Source: Nocardioides rotundus | Lineage (GTDB): Bacteria; Actinomycetota; Actinomycetes; Propionibacteriales; Nocardioidaceae | Assembly: GCF_019931675.1 (NCBI RefSeq) | Contig: NZ_CP082922.1 | Span: forward strand, 3,611,001 to 3,675,000 | Reading direction: 5' to 3' | Length of the DNA stretch: 64,000 nt | Part shown: piece by piece, positions 41,502-50,587 of the stretch | How the letters are laid out: each line of letters opens with the position of its first letter | Position numbering within the stretch: the first letter of the stretch is position 1 | Translations under genes and position numbers: made by a program | Notes under the pieces: model-generated | Seen by the model: only the letters and a program-made list of their open reading frames with translations | Database searches by the model: none | What the model was told of the DNA's origin: nothing

Positions 41502-44500
41502 GGCGTCCCACGGCCCCGCGCTGAACGCCGGGAAGAGCAGAGCCACACCCGCTCCGCGACCCGGGAGGCGATGCCGCAATGGAGCCCGGCGCTGAACACC
41601 GGGAAGAGACCGACGCCGCGTGGCTGGCCGACACGTTCGCCCGGCCGCAATGGAGCCCGGCGCTGAACACCGGGAAGAGCAGAGCCACACCCGCTCCGCG
41701 ACCCGGGAGGCGATGCCGCAATGGAGCCCGGCGCTGAACACCGGGAAGAGGCCCACCGAAGCGGCCGTGACGCCTGGGGCATCGCCGGCCGCAATGGAGC
41801 CCGGCGCTGAACACCGGGAAGAGGGGGGCGCACACCTGCACCGAGCCGCCCCGGTCGCCGTCGCCGCAATGGAGCCCGGCGCTGAACACCGGGAAGAGGC
41901 CGGGACCGCATCTACATCGTGTGCTGGCTCAAGGGGCCGCAATGGAGCCCGGCGCTGAGCACCGGGGAGAGCGCCGCGGTGGCGCCCGGAGCGGCGCCGA
42001 GCTTGGCGAGCCGCAATGGAGCCCGGCGCTGAGCACCGGGAAGAGGCCTGGGGGCGATCGTCCTCCAGGTTGCGGCACCAGCCGCCGCAATGGAGCCCGG
42101 CGCTGAGCACCGGGAAGAGCCTCGGACCCCGGACAAGATCGCCTTGTAGACGATGCCGCAATGGAGCCCGGCGCTGAGCACCGGGAAGAGTCGCGTGGAG
42201 CCCTTCGGGGGCGTCCAGCCCAAGCACGCCGCAATGGAGCCCGGCGCTGAGCACCGGGAAGAGGGCCGCCTTCGACGCCGCCAACGCTGCGATCAAGGAG
42301 CCGCAATGGAGCCCGGCGCTGAGCACCGGGAAGAGGGGGCTCGGCGGTGTTCGACGCGCTCACGGCACAGGGGCCGCAATGGAGCCCGGCGCTGAGCACC
42401 GGGAAGAGCGCAGCGGCGCGCTGCTGCTGGGCCAACTGCTCCTCGCCGCAATGGAGCCCGGCGCTGAGCACCGGGAAGAGCGTGCGATCTCGACCGCCAC
42501 ACAGACCGCGCTCGACGCGCCGCAATGGAGCCCGGCGCTGAGCACCGGGAAGAGCACGACGGCGGCGGGTGCTTGGACCTGCGGACGTGGCCGCAATGGA
42601 GCCCGGCGCTGAGCACCGGGAAGAGGGGACGACGCCCTTGGTGAGCTGCCCGGACGCCGAGCCGCAATGGAGCCCGGCGCTGAGCACCGGGAAGAGGACC
42701 TCGTAGGTGATGTCCTTGCGGAGCGCGAGGATGCCGCAATGGAGCCCGGCGCTGAGCACCGGGAAGAGGGGCCGCCCGCACCAGCTCGGGGTCGCCCTCG
42801 CACGGGCCGCAATGGAGCCCGGCGCTGAACACCGGGAAGAGGAGTACAGGATCGAGGCGGCGCGGATCGCGTCGTTGCCGCCGCAATGGAGCCCGGCGCT
42901 GAGCACCGGGAAGAGGCGTCTTGCCAGTCCGCCGAGCAAACTCGCGGATGCTGCCGCAATGGAGCCCGGCGCTGAGCACCGGGAAGAGACACCGCCCGGA
43001 TGTCGCCGCCGGTGCCCTTGAACGTGCCGCAATGGAGCCCGGCGCTGAGCACCGGGAAGAGGGATGAACGCGGTCGTGCCGTCCAGCGTGCCCGGCGTGC
43101 CGCAATGGAGCCCGGCGCTGAACACCGGGAAGAGCCCTGCCGTCGGCCTCACCGCCGCCCTGCTCAAGCCGCCGCAATGGAGCCCGGCGCTGAGCACCGG
43201 GAAGAGGGGAGGGCAACGCCCGCGGGACACGGCGAACCAGCCAGCCGCAATGGAGCCCGGCGCTGAACACCGGGAAGAGACCCTGTTCGCGTTCTTCACC
43301 GGCCACGCCGCGTCCGCGCCGCAATGGAGCCCGGCGCTGAGCACCGGGAAGAGCCGGCCACCTTGTCCTCGACCACGGCGAAGCGGTCGGTGCCGCAATG
43401 GAGCCCGGCGCTGAGCACCGGGAAGAGCAGCGTGGCCGGCCCCTCGGTGGCGAGCATGTCGAAGCCGCAATGGAGCCCGGCGCTGAACACCGGGAAGAGG
43501 CTCGCTCGGCTTGCTCGGGTTGCTCCACGTGTCCTTGCCGCAATGGAGCCCGGCGCTGAGCACCGGGAAGAGCTCGCGCGGCGCTCCGGCATCGGGCTCC
43601 CGTCAGGACGCCGCAATGGAGCCCGGCGCTGAGCACCGGGAAGAGGGTCGAGTCGTGGCCGAGGTCGGCCGGGGACTGGACGCCGCAATGGAGCCCGGCG
43701 CTGAGCACCGGGAAGAGGCCTTCACCGTGAGCGTCTACGCGGGCGAGGACGACCCGCCGCAATGGAGCCCGGCGCTGAGCACCGGGAAGAGTGTGAGGTT
43801 CCCCGGCGAGCCAGGCGGCGGCCTCGTTGCCGCAATGGAGCCCGGCGCTGAGCACCGGGAAGAGCGCTCATGGCCTTCGGGGTGGCCTTGTCACCGGAGT
43901 CGCCGCAATGGAGCCCGGCGCTGAGCACCGGGAAGAGGTGAAGGCGGGGACGTGTGGGCGCGGCGCTGACGCAGCCGCAATGGAGCCCGGCGCTGAGCAC
44001 CGGGAAGAGGATGTCTCGCAGCAGAGGCCGCACATCGTTGGCCGAGCCGCAATGGAGCCCGGCGCTGAGCACCGGGAAGAGGTCCATCGTCCCGAACCGC
44101 TGCAACGCCGATGACGGGCCGCAATGGAGCCCGGCGCTGAACACCGGGAAGAGTGCGGAGCCAGGTCCGTAGGGCGGCGTCCCAGTCCTTGCCGCAATGG
44201 AGCCCGGCGCTGAACACCGGGAAGAGCTCCTTGTAGCGGTTGGGGGAGGGCGTGGCAGTCGCGAGGCCGCAATGGAGCCCGGCGCTGAACACCGGGAAGA
44301 GCGGGGCAGGTCGGCGCTCATGCCAGCACCTTCAGGCTGCCGCAATGGAGCCCGGCGCTGAACACCGGGAAGAGCTGCTGGACCGGCCCCGAGGACATGC
44401 CCGCCGACATGCCGCAATGGAGCCCGGCGCTGAACACCGGGAAGAGCGGCCGCGATGCCTCGGCAGTCGTCGGCTGTGAACCGTGCCGCAATGGAGCCCG

Positions 44501-44520
44501 GCGCTGAACACCGGGAAGAG
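41502..44520 (-). CRISPR. Type I-G CRISPR array, 41 intact 36-bp repeats plus a degenerate end repeat
   Basis: The repeat is 36 bp, GCCGCAATGG...GGGAAGAG on the plus strand. I count 41 intact repeats (41573-44520), with spacers of 35-39 bp. A degenerate copy (41502-41537) marks the leader-distal end, next to a spacer identical to the third one. The repeat has an 8-bp hairpin (CCCGGTGY...RGCGCCGGG on the minus strand) with a 3-nt loop. Minus-strand transcription is inferred from the degenerate end, from cas2 lying at the other end, and because the 3' handle would be ATTGCGGC. One position alternates AAC/AGC (15 versus 26 repeats), and repeat 6 has a GGGGAGAG ending. Targets are unknown. Confidence 0.97.
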
Positions 44521-44687
44521 GGCTCCCCGAATCTGGGGGCCCTGACCTGCGAAAACGTAGCGACCCGCGAGCGCTGCGCGACTGCAACGCGGGGGAGCTC
44601 GTCTGGCAGCGCCTCCCGGCATCGAAATGAGGGCATGACCAGGGCGCGAGCGGTGCAGGCTCGCTGGTCTGTGCACCACAGCGCTCG
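44521..44687 (-). promoter_or_regulatory. Probable CRISPR leader
   Basis: The 167 bp between the intact end of the array and the cas2 stop contain no gene. By position this is the leader where adaptation inserts new spacers and from which the array is transcribed on the minus strand. No clear promoter hexamers were identified by eye. Confidence 0.65.
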
Positions 44688-44972
44688 TCATACGATCTGA
44701 TCCCCTCGCCGCGGCAGGCGGTAATGCTGCCCGATAAAGGTAAACCGTGCCTCTCCCACTTCACCGAGATCGACGATTGCCACCGAATCGACGCTGAGGT
44801 CCATGATCGCCTCACTCGCAGCTCGCAGGCGGACTAGCTCGGCGCGGTCCAAGTCGCAGATGAACACCGAGTATTGCATCCGGTCACCGTGCGCCTCCAT
44901 GAGTTTGCAGACTCGCCGAAGCCTCTTCGGCTCGCGAATGTCGTACGCAACCAGGAACCGGCGGCGGGCCAT
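44688..44972 (-). CDS. cas2: CRISPR-associated endoribonuclease Cas2
   Basis: A 94-aa Cas2: MARRRFLVAYDIREPKRLRRVCKLMEAHGDRMQYSVFICDLDRAELVRLRAASEAIMDLSVDSVAIVDLG has the ferredoxin-like fold, the conserved Asp in VAYDI, and the SVF motif. Cas2 forms the integrase complex with Cas1. ATG 44972 starts 3 bp after the cas4-cas1 stop. It is the last gene of the operon, next to the leader. Confidence 0.95.
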   Translation of the reverse strand: MARRRFLVAYDIREPKRLRRVCKLMEAHGDRMQYSVFICDLDRAELVRLRAASEAIMDLSVDSVAIVDLGEVGEARFTFIGQHYRLPRRGDQIV

Positions 44973-44975
44973 GCA

Positions 44976-46658
44976 TCACCTCGTTACGAACGCCGAGTAC
45001 GTCGACACTTCACCTACAAGATGCGCCGCAAGTTGCCTGGCCTGAACCTCCAGGGCTCGCCGGTACGACACCCGGTAGCCGAAGTGGGGATGGACGATCT
45101 CGTGCTCCAACCGCCGCTCATATGCCCGCAGCACCGCCTTGCGTCCGTCTGGCTCGAGCTGGCAGCCACCCGCCCGCGACCGAAAGTCGCGCAGACTCAA
45201 CTCGCCGTTGTTGAACAACTGCAGGGTCACGCTCTCGGCGATCAGCGGACGGAACTCCTCGGCAAGGTCAAGGGCGAGAGCCGGGCGTCCGGATCTCGGA
45301 CGGTGTAGGACCCCCAAGTAGGGGTCGAAGCCCACGGCATGCGTTATCACGGTCAGGTCCTTGGCGAGCAGGGCGTAGCAGAAGGACAACACCGCGTTGA
45401 CCGGATCGGGCGGCGGCCGCCGTGCTCGGCCGTGGGAGTCGAAGGCCTCCCCCGTCACGTGCGAGTTGTCGGAGATCATCGAGGCGAACCGCCCGAAGTA
45501 CAAACGGGCAGCCGTGCCTTCGAGCCCAAGCAGGCTGGGCACGCCACCGGACTTGCGAGCCGCAATGGCGAGTTCCTTCAACTGTGCCGCTACCTGGGCG
45601 ACATCGCTGCGCGAGTTCCGTTGCAGCATCGTGCGGGAATTGCGGATCTTGCCGTAGATCATCTCGCGTGCCACGCCCAAGGCAGCGTTCGACGATGCGA
45701 GGTACTGTGCCCGACGCAGGTCCACGTTCCGATCCGGTAATCCGTTCGCCATCCCTTGGAACCATCCGCCGTAGGAGAACCAGAGGATCGGTGCATCGCG
45801 CGCCATCAACTCACGAACCGCCTGCGGAGTCACGCTAACGTTCCCCATCACGCAGAGCTGACTGACATCGATGAGTCGGAAGCTCACCAGCTTCTCCTGA
45901 TCGGCAAACACTTCGAGACGTCCGCGGCGGACCCCGACAACGGCTCCTTGGTGCGCAACGTAGACAGGGCGCTGTTGCGGATCGGCCGCCATCACGCGCT
46001 TGACGGCGGTCCTTTCCCGTTGACGGATCGACAACGCACGCAACTCGTCCGGCATGCAGATGCTCACCAGAGAGCAGCGGGGACACTTCGGACTGTTCAC
46101 CAACGGCGGAGGGGCGGCGTCACGCGACGCGACCTGCCACAACGCTCGGAGAGTGCCGAGTGTCTCCTCCAGTGCCTTGGCGTTGGCCTCGATGCGCACG
46201 CGACGCCGTGTCTCGGCGTACCAGACTTCCGCGTGGTCCACCCGATAGCCAGCATCTTGCAGCAGCAGCACCTGGATGAGCGACTGGACCCGATCGCTGG
46301 GCCAAGGCTGCCCATGACGGTCCGGCCGGCCCTTCTTGTAGTCCACCGGCACGACCGCCCCGTCGGCGCCCTCCTCAACCAGATCAAGACGACCGGAGAT
46401 ACCGAGTCGTGGTGACGTCAACCAAAGCGACGTCACCCTGCGACCCGCCCATGCCTCGCCCGTGTCGGGCATCTTGCCCGCCGCCGTGTCAACGACACGG
46501 TGGACGTAAAGCCCCTCCTCAACGTCGTCGTTGCTCGCCCATCGCGACTGCACCCACTCGAGGTGGAACAGGCGAGGACAATAGACGAACTCATTGACCA
46601 TCCTCGCTGGGACCGTCTCGGGCAGACCCGGGAGATCTGGGCGTACGACGTCGCTCAC
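44976..46658 (-). CDS. cas4-cas1: Cas4-Cas1 fusion (adaptation)
   Basis: A 560-aa fusion, typical of type I-G. The N-terminal Cas4 part (about 1-200) has the [4Fe-4S] cysteines in FVYCPRLFHLEW and CPRCSLVSICMPDELRAL and a nuclease core (VVPVDYKKGRPDRHG). The C-terminal Cas1 part (about 225-560) has the catalytic residues in LLGLEGTAARLYF (Glu), THAVGFDPYLGVLH (His) and LALDLAEEFRPLIAE (Asp/Glu). Cas4 selects and trims protospacers with PAM; Cas1 integrates. GTG 46658 overlaps the csb3-like stop by 4 bp. Fully intact, so adaptation is probably functional. Confidence 0.95.
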   Translation of the reverse strand: MSDVVRPDLPGLPETVPARMVNEFVYCPRLFHLEWVQSRWASNDDVEEGLYVHRVVDTAAGKMPDTGEAWAGRRVTSLWLTSPRLGISGRLDLVEEGADGAVVPVDYKKGRPDRHGQPWPSDRVQSLIQVLLLQDAGYRVDHAEVWYAETRRRVRIEANAKALEETLGTLRALWQVASRDAAPPPLVNSPKCPRCSLVSICMPDELRALSIRQRERTAVKRVMAADPQQRPVYVAHQGAVVGVRRGRLEVFADQEKLVSFRLIDVSQLCVMGNVSVTPQAVRELMARDAPILWFSYGGWFQGMANGLPDRNVDLRRAQYLASSNAALGVAREMIYGKIRNSRTMLQRNSRSDVAQVAAQLKELAIAARKSGGVPSLLGLEGTAARLYFGRFASMISDNSHVTGEAFDSHGRARRPPPDPVNAVLSFCYALLAKDLTVITHAVGFDPYLGVLHRPRSGRPALALDLAEEFRPLIAESVTLQLFNNGELSLRDFRSRAGGCQLEPDGRKAVLRAYERRLEHEIVHPHFGYRVSYRRALEVQARQLAAHLVGEVSTYSAFVTR

Positions 46659-47644
46659 TCGAGCGTCCTCAGCACACCGGCCGACTTGCCTCCGGTGGGT
46701 TGCCACCGACGTGCGCGGCACACGTGAATCACGCCCAACATCTCCCGGTCACGTTGGCGCGACACCTCCGGATCCCGTTCACCCGCAGGTTCGTCGACAC
46801 GCCGAGGGGAGTCGGGCGCCAGGGCAGGATGCTCGATCAGCGCCACTACCGCCTCGGGGCCCAGCGGTTGTCGCCACACCGGCAATCTCAACTCATCGAC
46901 GGGGCGCCGCCCGTCACGCAACTCATGCCACCCACTAGTGGCGGGCCGCTTTCGAATCGAGCCCGTGGTTCGCATCAGCGGATACGACATCAACGCCAAC
47001 CACGTCGCACCGGGCACACCTCGCATGCTCCCGGTTGTGCCGCTTCCGTCTTCAGCGGCATCCCACATCGCGCGGTGGTCGAGGTACTCGCCGGTCACGC
47101 CCGGAACCCGACGCCAGCCCACCAGCGCCTGGGCGAGCAACTCCGGGTGTCGCCGTACCTGTTCGAGCGGCTTCTCCAGCATGGTCGCCATCGACTGCTT
47201 CCCCGACGGGGCGGTGAACTGGCTGATAGCCACTCGTCCTTGTTGGGAGTCCGCCGCCAGATCGGTCACCAGACTGGCAAGCCAACGGTCTGCCTCCCTG
47301 GCTTCGGCGCTGTCCATGCTCGCGAGCATCATTTGGCGACGTTCCCGGAATTCACCCTGAGGGACCCGCAACTGATCAGGCGCGGCCCCGGGGGGCGGAA
47401 AGCCTCCCGGAAGACCAGGCAGCACGGAGCCTTCGGCGATGCTCAACACGATCTCGGTGAGATCAGCGACCACCTCATCGATCGTGGGTCGCTCACTGAC
47501 GAGAACAGCCGTGAGGCCCCGCTTCTCCCAGCGCAGTTTCGGAGGATCGGCGGTGTAATCCCCGAGGAGCCGCAGAACCCCGATGGCTGCGAGGATGCCG
47601 AGTGGCGAGCTTCCCGTAAGCGCAGGCATTCTGACCTCGTTCAT
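46655..47644 (-). CDS. Csb3-like / putative Cas8 of type I-G system
   Basis: A 329-aa protein in the place of Csb3 (GSU0052-type) or Csx17, i.e. the candidate large subunit of the I-G Cascade. It starts MNEVRMPALTGSSPLGILAAIGVLRLLGD, and this L-x-G-x-x-P-L-x-x-L-A-A-x-G-x-L-R-x-L pattern recurs in these subunits. No catalytic motif is visible. It is much shorter than the usual Csx17 (about 700 aa). ATG 47644 overlaps the cas3 stop by 4 bp and its stop overlaps cas4-cas1 by 4 bp. Family assignment rests mostly on operon position. Confidence 0.7.
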   Translation of the reverse strand: MNEVRMPALTGSSPLGILAAIGVLRLLGDYTADPPKLRWEKRGLTAVLVSERPTIDEVVADLTEIVLSIAEGSVLPGLPGGFPPPGAAPDQLRVPQGEFRERRQMMLASMDSAEAREADRWLASLVTDLAADSQQGRVAISQFTAPSGKQSMATMLEKPLEQVRRHPELLAQALVGWRRVPGVTGEYLDHRAMWDAAEDGSGTTGSMRGVPGATWLALMSYPLMRTTGSIRKRPATSGWHELRDGRRPVDELRLPVWRQPLGPEAVVALIEHPALAPDSPRRVDEPAGERDPEVSRQRDREMLGVIHVCRARRWQPTGGKSAGVLRTLE

Positions 47645-50580
47645 CGTCCCTCCCCAGAGATCGTCGTGTCCGCGGAGCGCACAATCGTCTCGAGCAGGGC
47701 TAAGCCCCATCGGCCATACCGCCGATTCAGGCGAGCAAAGCGCTCTGCAGCGGGCAGGTCCACCTGCTTGGGCAGCTCAGCGGTCACTTCGCCGAGACCG
47801 TCGACGTGGGCGACCAACTGATGATGACCGCCATCGACGACGATGGGCATCAACGGACGTCCATGACCGTGGTGGCTGCCGACGAGGTGAATCAGGAGCT
47901 CGGCATCACCGGCATACCCATCCGGCATAGCAGCGACGAATGCCTCCACCAAGGCAGCGGACCAGGCCTCATGCCGGGCTCGCCTCGGGAGTCCGCTTCG
48001 TCGGCGAGCGTCACGCTGCTGTTGCAGATCCCCGGGGGGCATTCCAGACTTGGCACGAGGCTCATCTGCCAACGCGGCTCTGATCGGGTCACCGCCGAAC
48101 AGCATGGCCTGGAATCGCGGATCCACTTTGCCCAGGTCGTGCCACCGGGCCGCGTCGGTCACGACTCGACTGAGGTCCTCGCTCAGTCCAAGCGACTGCA
48201 CGATCTCCGCAGCCCGCTCGCCGACGTCTCGAAGGTGATCGGTCAAGCTCACCGGGCCGCGTAGGTGAACGGTGCCGTCCGCCGACTCCTCGTTGACGTC
48301 TCGCCAGGCGCCCGACCAATCTCCACGTAGTAGCGCCTGCGGGACGAGCATCAGCTGCTCATCGTCCGGCCTGGCCGTCCCGGCATTCCCGGGTCGGCGG
48401 ACCTGTGTCGCTGGGACCTGCAGCGACGCCGAATTCATCGCGTCTCTCAGGCCCATCAGTCGCTCACCGCGAGCCCACGGCTCTGGCCGTGACAGGTTGG
48501 CCGTCTCCAGCCAGACCCGAACTTCGGATTCCACGTCGTCTCGCAAGTCCTGCTCTGCGTCGCGTTCCTCCGCATTGCGCCACCGCCACACCTTCTCCCA
48601 CAGCTCGGCCGGGGGCGGCGTCAACCCGAGTCGAGCTGGGAGTCCCTGGTCCAGTCTCAGCACGGGGCGGCCTCGGACGAAGGCAGCCAGCTCGGCGACG
48701 TCGATGACCTTCTCGGTGCTCATGGGCGACCACCCGAACTCGTCCAGTCCGCCCCATTCGGTCGGTATGACCACGCTGTCGCCAGGACGAAGATCCTGAG
48801 CGAAGGCCCAGGTCCACGTATCGGTTCCGTCGCCCTGAGGAGACCTGCGGACGACCGGACGATCCGACTCCTCCTGAAAGGGGACCTCCCAATCGTCCTC
48901 GTCGTCCCACTCGCCCAACGGTTCGGGCTTGCTCTGTACGAGCCACCGGCGAAGAGCCGCCAGGGGCACCTCGATCGACTCTTCGGACCTGACGGGCACC
49001 GCGCTGATCACTGCGTCCGCCTCTCGCCCCGAGACCGGCTCCCCGCTCGGATCGACGAGCCCGTCCCGCCAGGTCAGCGTCACCGGCGCCAAGCCATGGT
49101 TCAGGCCGTGTAGGTATGCGTCCAACGGAGCATCATTCGTCGGTGGTGGGGCGGTGCGGGTCCACGCATCAAGGTGGGCGGGTAAGAGGACGGGAATGAT
49201 CGGCGCGGGGAGAAATCCCCCGGTTTCACGGGCGCGAGACGCCAAACCGCGCAGAGCCAGCGGCGATACGTCGACCTGCCCATCGGAGTCTGCAATCTGC
49301 ATCAAGAACTCGACTGTGCGACCCCGCACCTCGCCATAGACCGGGTTCTTGGGGTCGTCGTCGTGGACGACTAAGACTCGGGACTCAGGTGACCGACCCC
49401 GCCTGTTCACCCGCCCGATCCGTTGGACGAGCGCGTCCCATGAGGCACTCTCGGTGACCAGGGCGGTGGCGTCCAAGTCGATCCCGACCTCCACGGTCTG
49501 CGTCGCAACCAGCACCGCCGCACCGGGCGCGTCATGGCGATCGGCGCCGAACCAGGTGAGTACGTCGTCCTGGACTCTTTCGCGGTCCAGGGGGCGGCTG
49601 CGTCCGATGAGGAGCGACAGAGCAGTTGCTGGGTCGAGACGCTTGCGCAATTCCGCATGCACTGCCCGCGCCCGATCGATGGTGTTGCAGACGACGAGCA
49701 CTCGAGCATCCTCGACAGCCTCATGAGCAGCTGCGCCCGCCAGACTCCTGACCGCTGCCTGTTTGGTCGTCGATTCCACCTGAAGCGTCTTGGGGGCTTG
49801 GAGCCGCCGGGCGGCCTCGGGATCAGCCAGGTGCGCCTCGGTGTCGAAGGTCGACGTCCACCCCTGAGGTTGATCCCCCGCGGTGGCCGAGAGGTGCACC
49901 ACGGCAGGAGCTGGCAGGTGCATCTCCGCTTGGGTCGCGTCGTACCCGAGCGCCGAGTCCAGACTGGTCACCAGCGCGCTGGCCAGGTGGGCTTCGTCCA
50001 CCAGGATCAAGGAGTCCGTTCCCACCAGAGCCGCGTCGATCGGCCAGCGTCGCTTGCTGACCCCATACCCGCGGAAGAAGAGGCGACTACCAACCTGATC
50101 GACGGTGCCGGAGACGATCGCCGGCAGGTCGGGGCGGGGCACCCATGCCGCGTCCCACGTGGTCCCGCCACGCATCTTGACGACAGAGAGAGTGGGGTGG
50201 GGGCTGTCGGGCCCTCGCTGCGGCCCCAGCGCCACCAGTCGCCGGGCGACCTCGCCGACAACCCCGTGCTCACTGGCCGCATCTAGCGCTGTGGAGATTC
50301 GCTGGGCCCGCTCATGGGCTTGATCGACGACGATCCGCCGGTCGACGACGAAGAACACCCGTCGCCGGCCCAGACGCGTGCGAGCCGGGGCGTCGGTGTC
50401 GACCGCGGTCAAGAAGACCGCGATATCCAGCAGCGCAGTCTTGCCCATGCCGGTGGGAGCATCCACCAGTGCAGGCCACGAGCCGTGCTCGATGACGTCC
50501 AACACGAGTTGCCGCTGCCAGTCAAAGGGCTCGTGACCGTGGATCTCTCGGTAGAACTCGACGAAGTCCTCGCCACGCAT
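47641..50580 (-). CDS. cas3: CRISPR-associated helicase/nuclease Cas3 (helicase-HD order)
   Basis: A 979-aa effector that unwinds and degrades target DNA. The N-terminal half is the SF2 helicase: VDAPTGMGKTALLDIAVFLTAV (Walker A), ILVDEAHLASAL (DExH), ATQTVEVGIDLDATALV and QRIGRVNRRGR. The HD nuclease is C-terminal (about 800-960): DAARWHDLGKVDPRFQ, RARHEAWSAALVEAF and HLVGSHHGHGRP supply His/Asp ligands. This order is the reverse of most type I-E Cas3 proteins but usual for I-G. ATG 50580 (or GTG 50583). The csb3-like gene overlaps its end by 4 bp. Confidence 0.95.
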   Translation of the reverse strand: MRGEDFVEFYREIHGHEPFDWQRQLVLDVIEHGSWPALVDAPTGMGKTALLDIAVFLTAVDTDAPARTRLGRRRVFFVVDRRIVVDQAHERAQRISTALDAASEHGVVGEVARRLVALGPQRGPDSPHPTLSVVKMRGGTTWDAAWVPRPDLPAIVSGTVDQVGSRLFFRGYGVSKRRWPIDAALVGTDSLILVDEAHLASALVTSLDSALGYDATQAEMHLPAPAVVHLSATAGDQPQGWTSTFDTEAHLADPEAARRLQAPKTLQVESTTKQAAVRSLAGAAAHEAVEDARVLVVCNTIDRARAVHAELRKRLDPATALSLLIGRSRPLDRERVQDDVLTWFGADRHDAPGAAVLVATQTVEVGIDLDATALVTESASWDALVQRIGRVNRRGRSPESRVLVVHDDDPKNPVYGEVRGRTVEFLMQIADSDGQVDVSPLALRGLASRARETGGFLPAPIIPVLLPAHLDAWTRTAPPPTNDAPLDAYLHGLNHGLAPVTLTWRDGLVDPSGEPVSGREADAVISAVPVRSEESIEVPLAALRRWLVQSKPEPLGEWDDEDDWEVPFQEESDRPVVRRSPQGDGTDTWTWAFAQDLRPGDSVVIPTEWGGLDEFGWSPMSTEKVIDVAELAAFVRGRPVLRLDQGLPARLGLTPPPAELWEKVWRWRNAEERDAEQDLRDDVESEVRVWLETANLSRPEPWARGERLMGLRDAMNSASLQVPATQVRRPGNAGTARPDDEQLMLVPQALLRGDWSGAWRDVNEESADGTVHLRGPVSLTDHLRDVGERAAEIVQSLGLSEDLSRVVTDAARWHDLGKVDPRFQAMLFGGDPIRAALADEPRAKSGMPPGDLQQQRDARRRSGLPRRARHEAWSAALVEAFVAAMPDGYAGDAELLIHLVGSHHGHGRPLMPIVVDGGHHQLVAHVDGLGEVTAELPKQVDLPAAERFARLNRRYGRWGLALLETIVRSADTTISGEGR

Positions 50581-50587
50581 CACACCG

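Noticed and set aside
41573..44520. Several long open frames across the array with repeating peptides (for example SSRCSAPGSIAA or MEPGAEHREE)
   Set aside because: They are conceptual translations of the 36-bp CRISPR repeat, not proteins.
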